Positions 62,401-64,000 of a DNA stretch of 64,000 nt are shown here, piece after piece; within the stretch, counting starts at the first letter, position 1, and each line of letters starts with the position of its first letter. The stretch is from Chelatococcus reniformis (GTDB taxonomy: Bacteria; Pseudomonadota; Alphaproteobacteria; Rhizobiales; Beijerinckiaceae). Position numbers and translations under genes: made by a program. Below the pieces are notes generated by a model. The model ran no database searches and was not told where the DNA came from. It saw only the letters and a list, made by a program, of their open reading frames with translations. Location: assembly GCF_014640075.1 (NCBI RefSeq), contig NZ_BMGG01000007.1:248001-312000 (forward strand), written 5' to 3'.

Positions 62401-64000
62401 GACGCTCTCCTCGCGCGCCGTCGACGCAGAGCATCGAGCGCTCGGTCGTCACTCAGGTCCGCGACAGCGGCGAGGCGCGCCGCCATGGCCGATCGTTCCG
62501 GCACGGCAACGACCGTCCCCGTGAAGCGTTCGCTGGCCTCGTCGCCAGCCAAATGCGCCGACAGCCTCGACACAGTGGGAAAGTTCCACGCCAGTGTCGC
62601 CGAGAGCGGTGTTGCCAGCGCCCGCTCCAGGCGGTTACGCAGTTCCATGGCCAGCAGCGACGTCAGCCCCAACGTGCCGAACTCGCGGCCGTGGTCGATA
62701 TCGTCCATTGGCACGTGAAGCGTCTGGGCCACCGCTTCGGCCACGATCTGCGTCAGCAACGTGCGCCGCTCGGCGCCGCTCGCCAGCGCCAGCGTCGTGG
62801 CCGTAGGGCTTGGCATTCGGTCCGCTGCCGTCATGTCGGCGAGGAATGGCCCGGCCCGGGTTGCCCGCGTGCCGGCGAACCGCGGCCAATCGATCGGCAG
62901 CACGGCGAGCAGTCCATCGGTCTGGCTGGCCGCCCATGCGAACAACGTGGCGCCGCGCCGCGGCTCGAACGAGCCGATGCCCTGCCGCTCCAACGTCTCC
63001 GCAACCGCCGCGCCGCTTTGGCCGCCCATCAGGCCCGCGTCCCGCCAGGAGCCCCATGCGATGCAGCTTGCGGGCTTCCCCCGGGCGCGCCGATCCGTGG
63101 CGAGCGCTTCGATGCCGGCGTTCGCCGCGATGTAAGCGGACATTCCCGCTTGAGGCAGCAGCGTGCTCATCGACGAGAACAGCACGAAGCAGTCCAGATC
63201 CGGCAGGAGCCGGTCGAGAACTTGGGCGCTTCGCAATTTGGCCGCCAATGCCGCGTCGAAGGTCTCTCGCGTCATGTTCTCGATCAGGCGACGGTCGAGC
63301 ACGGCTGCGAGGTGAACGACGCCGCGAATGGCCGGCCAGTCTTCGGCCGTATGGTCGGCAATCAATCGCTCGACCGCTGCCTGGTCGGACGTGTCGACCT
63401 GCCAATAGTGGACCGCGGCACCCAGGCGCTCGAGACCGCGCAGGCCGGCGATGCGCCGGCCTGCCGACGAGCCCGGATCGACCGAGCTCCATTCACGGCG
63501 CGGCGGCAGAGGGGTGCGCGCGGCCAGGATGAAGCGGCGTGCGCCGTCCTCCGCCATGGTGCGAGCGATGGCGAGCCCCACGTCACCCAGCCCGCCCGAG
63601 ATCAGGTAGGTGGCGTCAGGCCGCCACTGGAGGCGCGTGTCCGCCAGTTCGGCCCGAACCAGACGCGGTACGAACGAGCGCTCGCTACGGACCGCGATCT
63701 GGTCCTCGCCGCCGTGCGTGAGCAGCCAGGCCGCCGCCCTCTCCAACTGCGCAGACGGATCGCCGCGCTCCGGCAGATCCAGCAGGCCGCCCCAAAGCTC
63801 CGGGCGCTCCTCGCCCATGGCGCGCGCGGCGCCCCACAGCGCCGCATGGTCGGGGTCGACGCGGGCGAAGCCCTCCGGGCTCTGGGCGCCGCAGGTCACA
63901 AACCAGATGCGGGCGCGTGCGCCCCGGGGGGCCGCCTGGGCCACGCGGACCGGCAGAAACGGCGCATCATCCCCGTCGGGCGCCGCGATCAGCACATCGA
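62397..64000 (-). CDS. Type I PKS protein A, C-terminal part: KR-ACP (truncated by window edge)
   Basis: The frame runs out of the window at the right edge, so only the last roughly 534 residues are visible. They start in the structural half of a ketoreductase (WFVTCGAQSPEGFARVDP), followed by the catalytic half with LISGGLGDVG (63581-63607), LAAVLDRRL in place of the VLDDG motif, SSMST and Tyr in MSAYIAANAG (about 63125). The ACP at about 62650-62672 reads FGTLGLTSLLAMELRN, keeping the phosphopantetheine Ser but with Thr in place of the usual Asp before it. The tail DLSDDRALDALRRRR resembles the docking tails of B-D but is more basic. Upstream KS, AT and any DH, ER or loading domains are outside the window. 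Stop overlaps the GTG of gene B. Confidence 0.92.
   Translation of the reverse strand, partial: DVLIAAPDGDDAPFLPVRVAQAAPRGARARIWFVTCGAQSPEGFARVDPDHAALWGAARAMGEERPELWGGLLDLPERGDPSAQLERAAAWLLTHGGEDQIAVRSERSFVPRLVRAELADTRLQWRPDATYLISGGLGDVGLAIARTMAEDGARRFILAARTPLPPRREWSSVDPGSSAGRRIAGLRGLERLGAAVHYWQVDTSDQAAVERLIADHTAEDWPAIRGVVHLAAVLDRRLIENMTRETFDAALAAKLRSAQVLDRLLPDLDCFVLFSSMSTLLPQAGMSAYIAANAGIEALATDRRARGKPASCIAWGSWRDAGLMGGQSGAAVAETLERQGIGSFEPRRGATLFAWAASQTDGLLAVLPIDWPRFAGTRATRAGPFLADMTAADRMPSPTATTLALASGAERRTLLTQIVAEAVAQTLHVPMDDIDHGREFGTLGLTSLLAMELRNRLERALATPLSATLAWNFPTVSRLSAHLAGDEASERFTGTVVAVPERSAMAARLAAVADLSDDRALDALRRRRARRAS

Noticed and set aside
31178-64000. Trans-AT PKS or PUFA synthase
   Set aside because: Every complete module has its own AT with an intact GHSxGE motif, and there are no tandem ACPs or split bimodules.
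1-64000. Insertion sequences, prophage, CRISPR, tRNA or rRNA genes
   Set aside because: No transposase, integrase or phage motifs, no regular direct-repeat array and no cloverleaf or rRNA sequence recognised on reading.

Overview
The window comes from a GC-rich bacterial chromosome, most likely an alphaproteobacterium of the Hyphomicrobiales (Rhizobiales). The basis is the very high GC, the coding style, complete branched-chain-amino-acid-type (liv) ABC operons set among acyl-CoA genes, and a dispersed 106-bp CTAGAGC...GCTCTAG intergenic repeat that I recall from that order. No rRNA, tRNA, CRISPR array, transposase or transcriptional regulator was seen.

Left half (1-24.7 kb): a catabolic acyl-CoA region. 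A liv-type binding protein and a short-chain dehydrogenase (SDR) at the left edge are followed on the minus strand by a nitronate-monooxygenase-like enzyme, a DUF3237 protein, an acyl-CoA synthetase, an Old Yellow Enzyme ene-reductase and a double-hotdog thioesterase (read 7.6 to 2.3 kb), with an MDR reductase before them. On the plus strand come a MaoC hydratase, an SCP-x-like thiolase homologue with its DUF35 OB-fold partner, livHMGF, a long-chain-type acyl-CoA synthetase, an MFE2-like 3-hydroxyacyl-CoA dehydrogenase, a second binding protein, a BKACE-family beta-keto-acid cleavage enzyme and an HSL-family esterase. Three minus-strand genes follow: an iron-alcohol-dehydrogenase-like protein, an SDR and a luciferase-like flavoprotein. 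Together they can import a carboxylic acid, activate it to CoA, reduce or hydrate it, and cleave it. The substrate cannot be read from sequence.

Right half (25.0-64.0 kb, all minus strand, transcribed from beyond the right edge): a cis-AT modular type I PKS/NRPS assembly line. In reading order: (A, partial) KR-ACP; (B) KS-AT-DH-ER-KR-ACP; (C) KS-AT-cMT-ACP; (D) KS-AT-DH-cMT-ER-KR-ACP; (E) KS-AT-DH-cMT-KR-ACP; (F) KS-AT-DH-ER-KR-ACP; an EamA-type permease; an NRPS protein (TubC-type docking domain-C-A-PCP) with a glycine-like specificity code; and two small alpha/beta hydrolases. Most junctions are 4-base ATGA/GTGA overlaps or 2-base gaps, so one long operon is likely. The line has no thioesterase or reductase release domain. 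By collinearity the product is a methyl-branched, largely reduced polyketide with one retained keto group and one methyl-substituted alkene, amide-linked to a glycine-like residue and probably released by a separate enzyme. I do not recognise the pathway and suggest it as the system worth following up. The loading module lies outside the window.

Three copies of the 106-bp repeat (19.4, 24.9 and 30.2 kb) and two of a shorter related element (6.0 and 22.7 kb) punctuate the intergenic spaces, and two genes take their stop codon from a repeat end.
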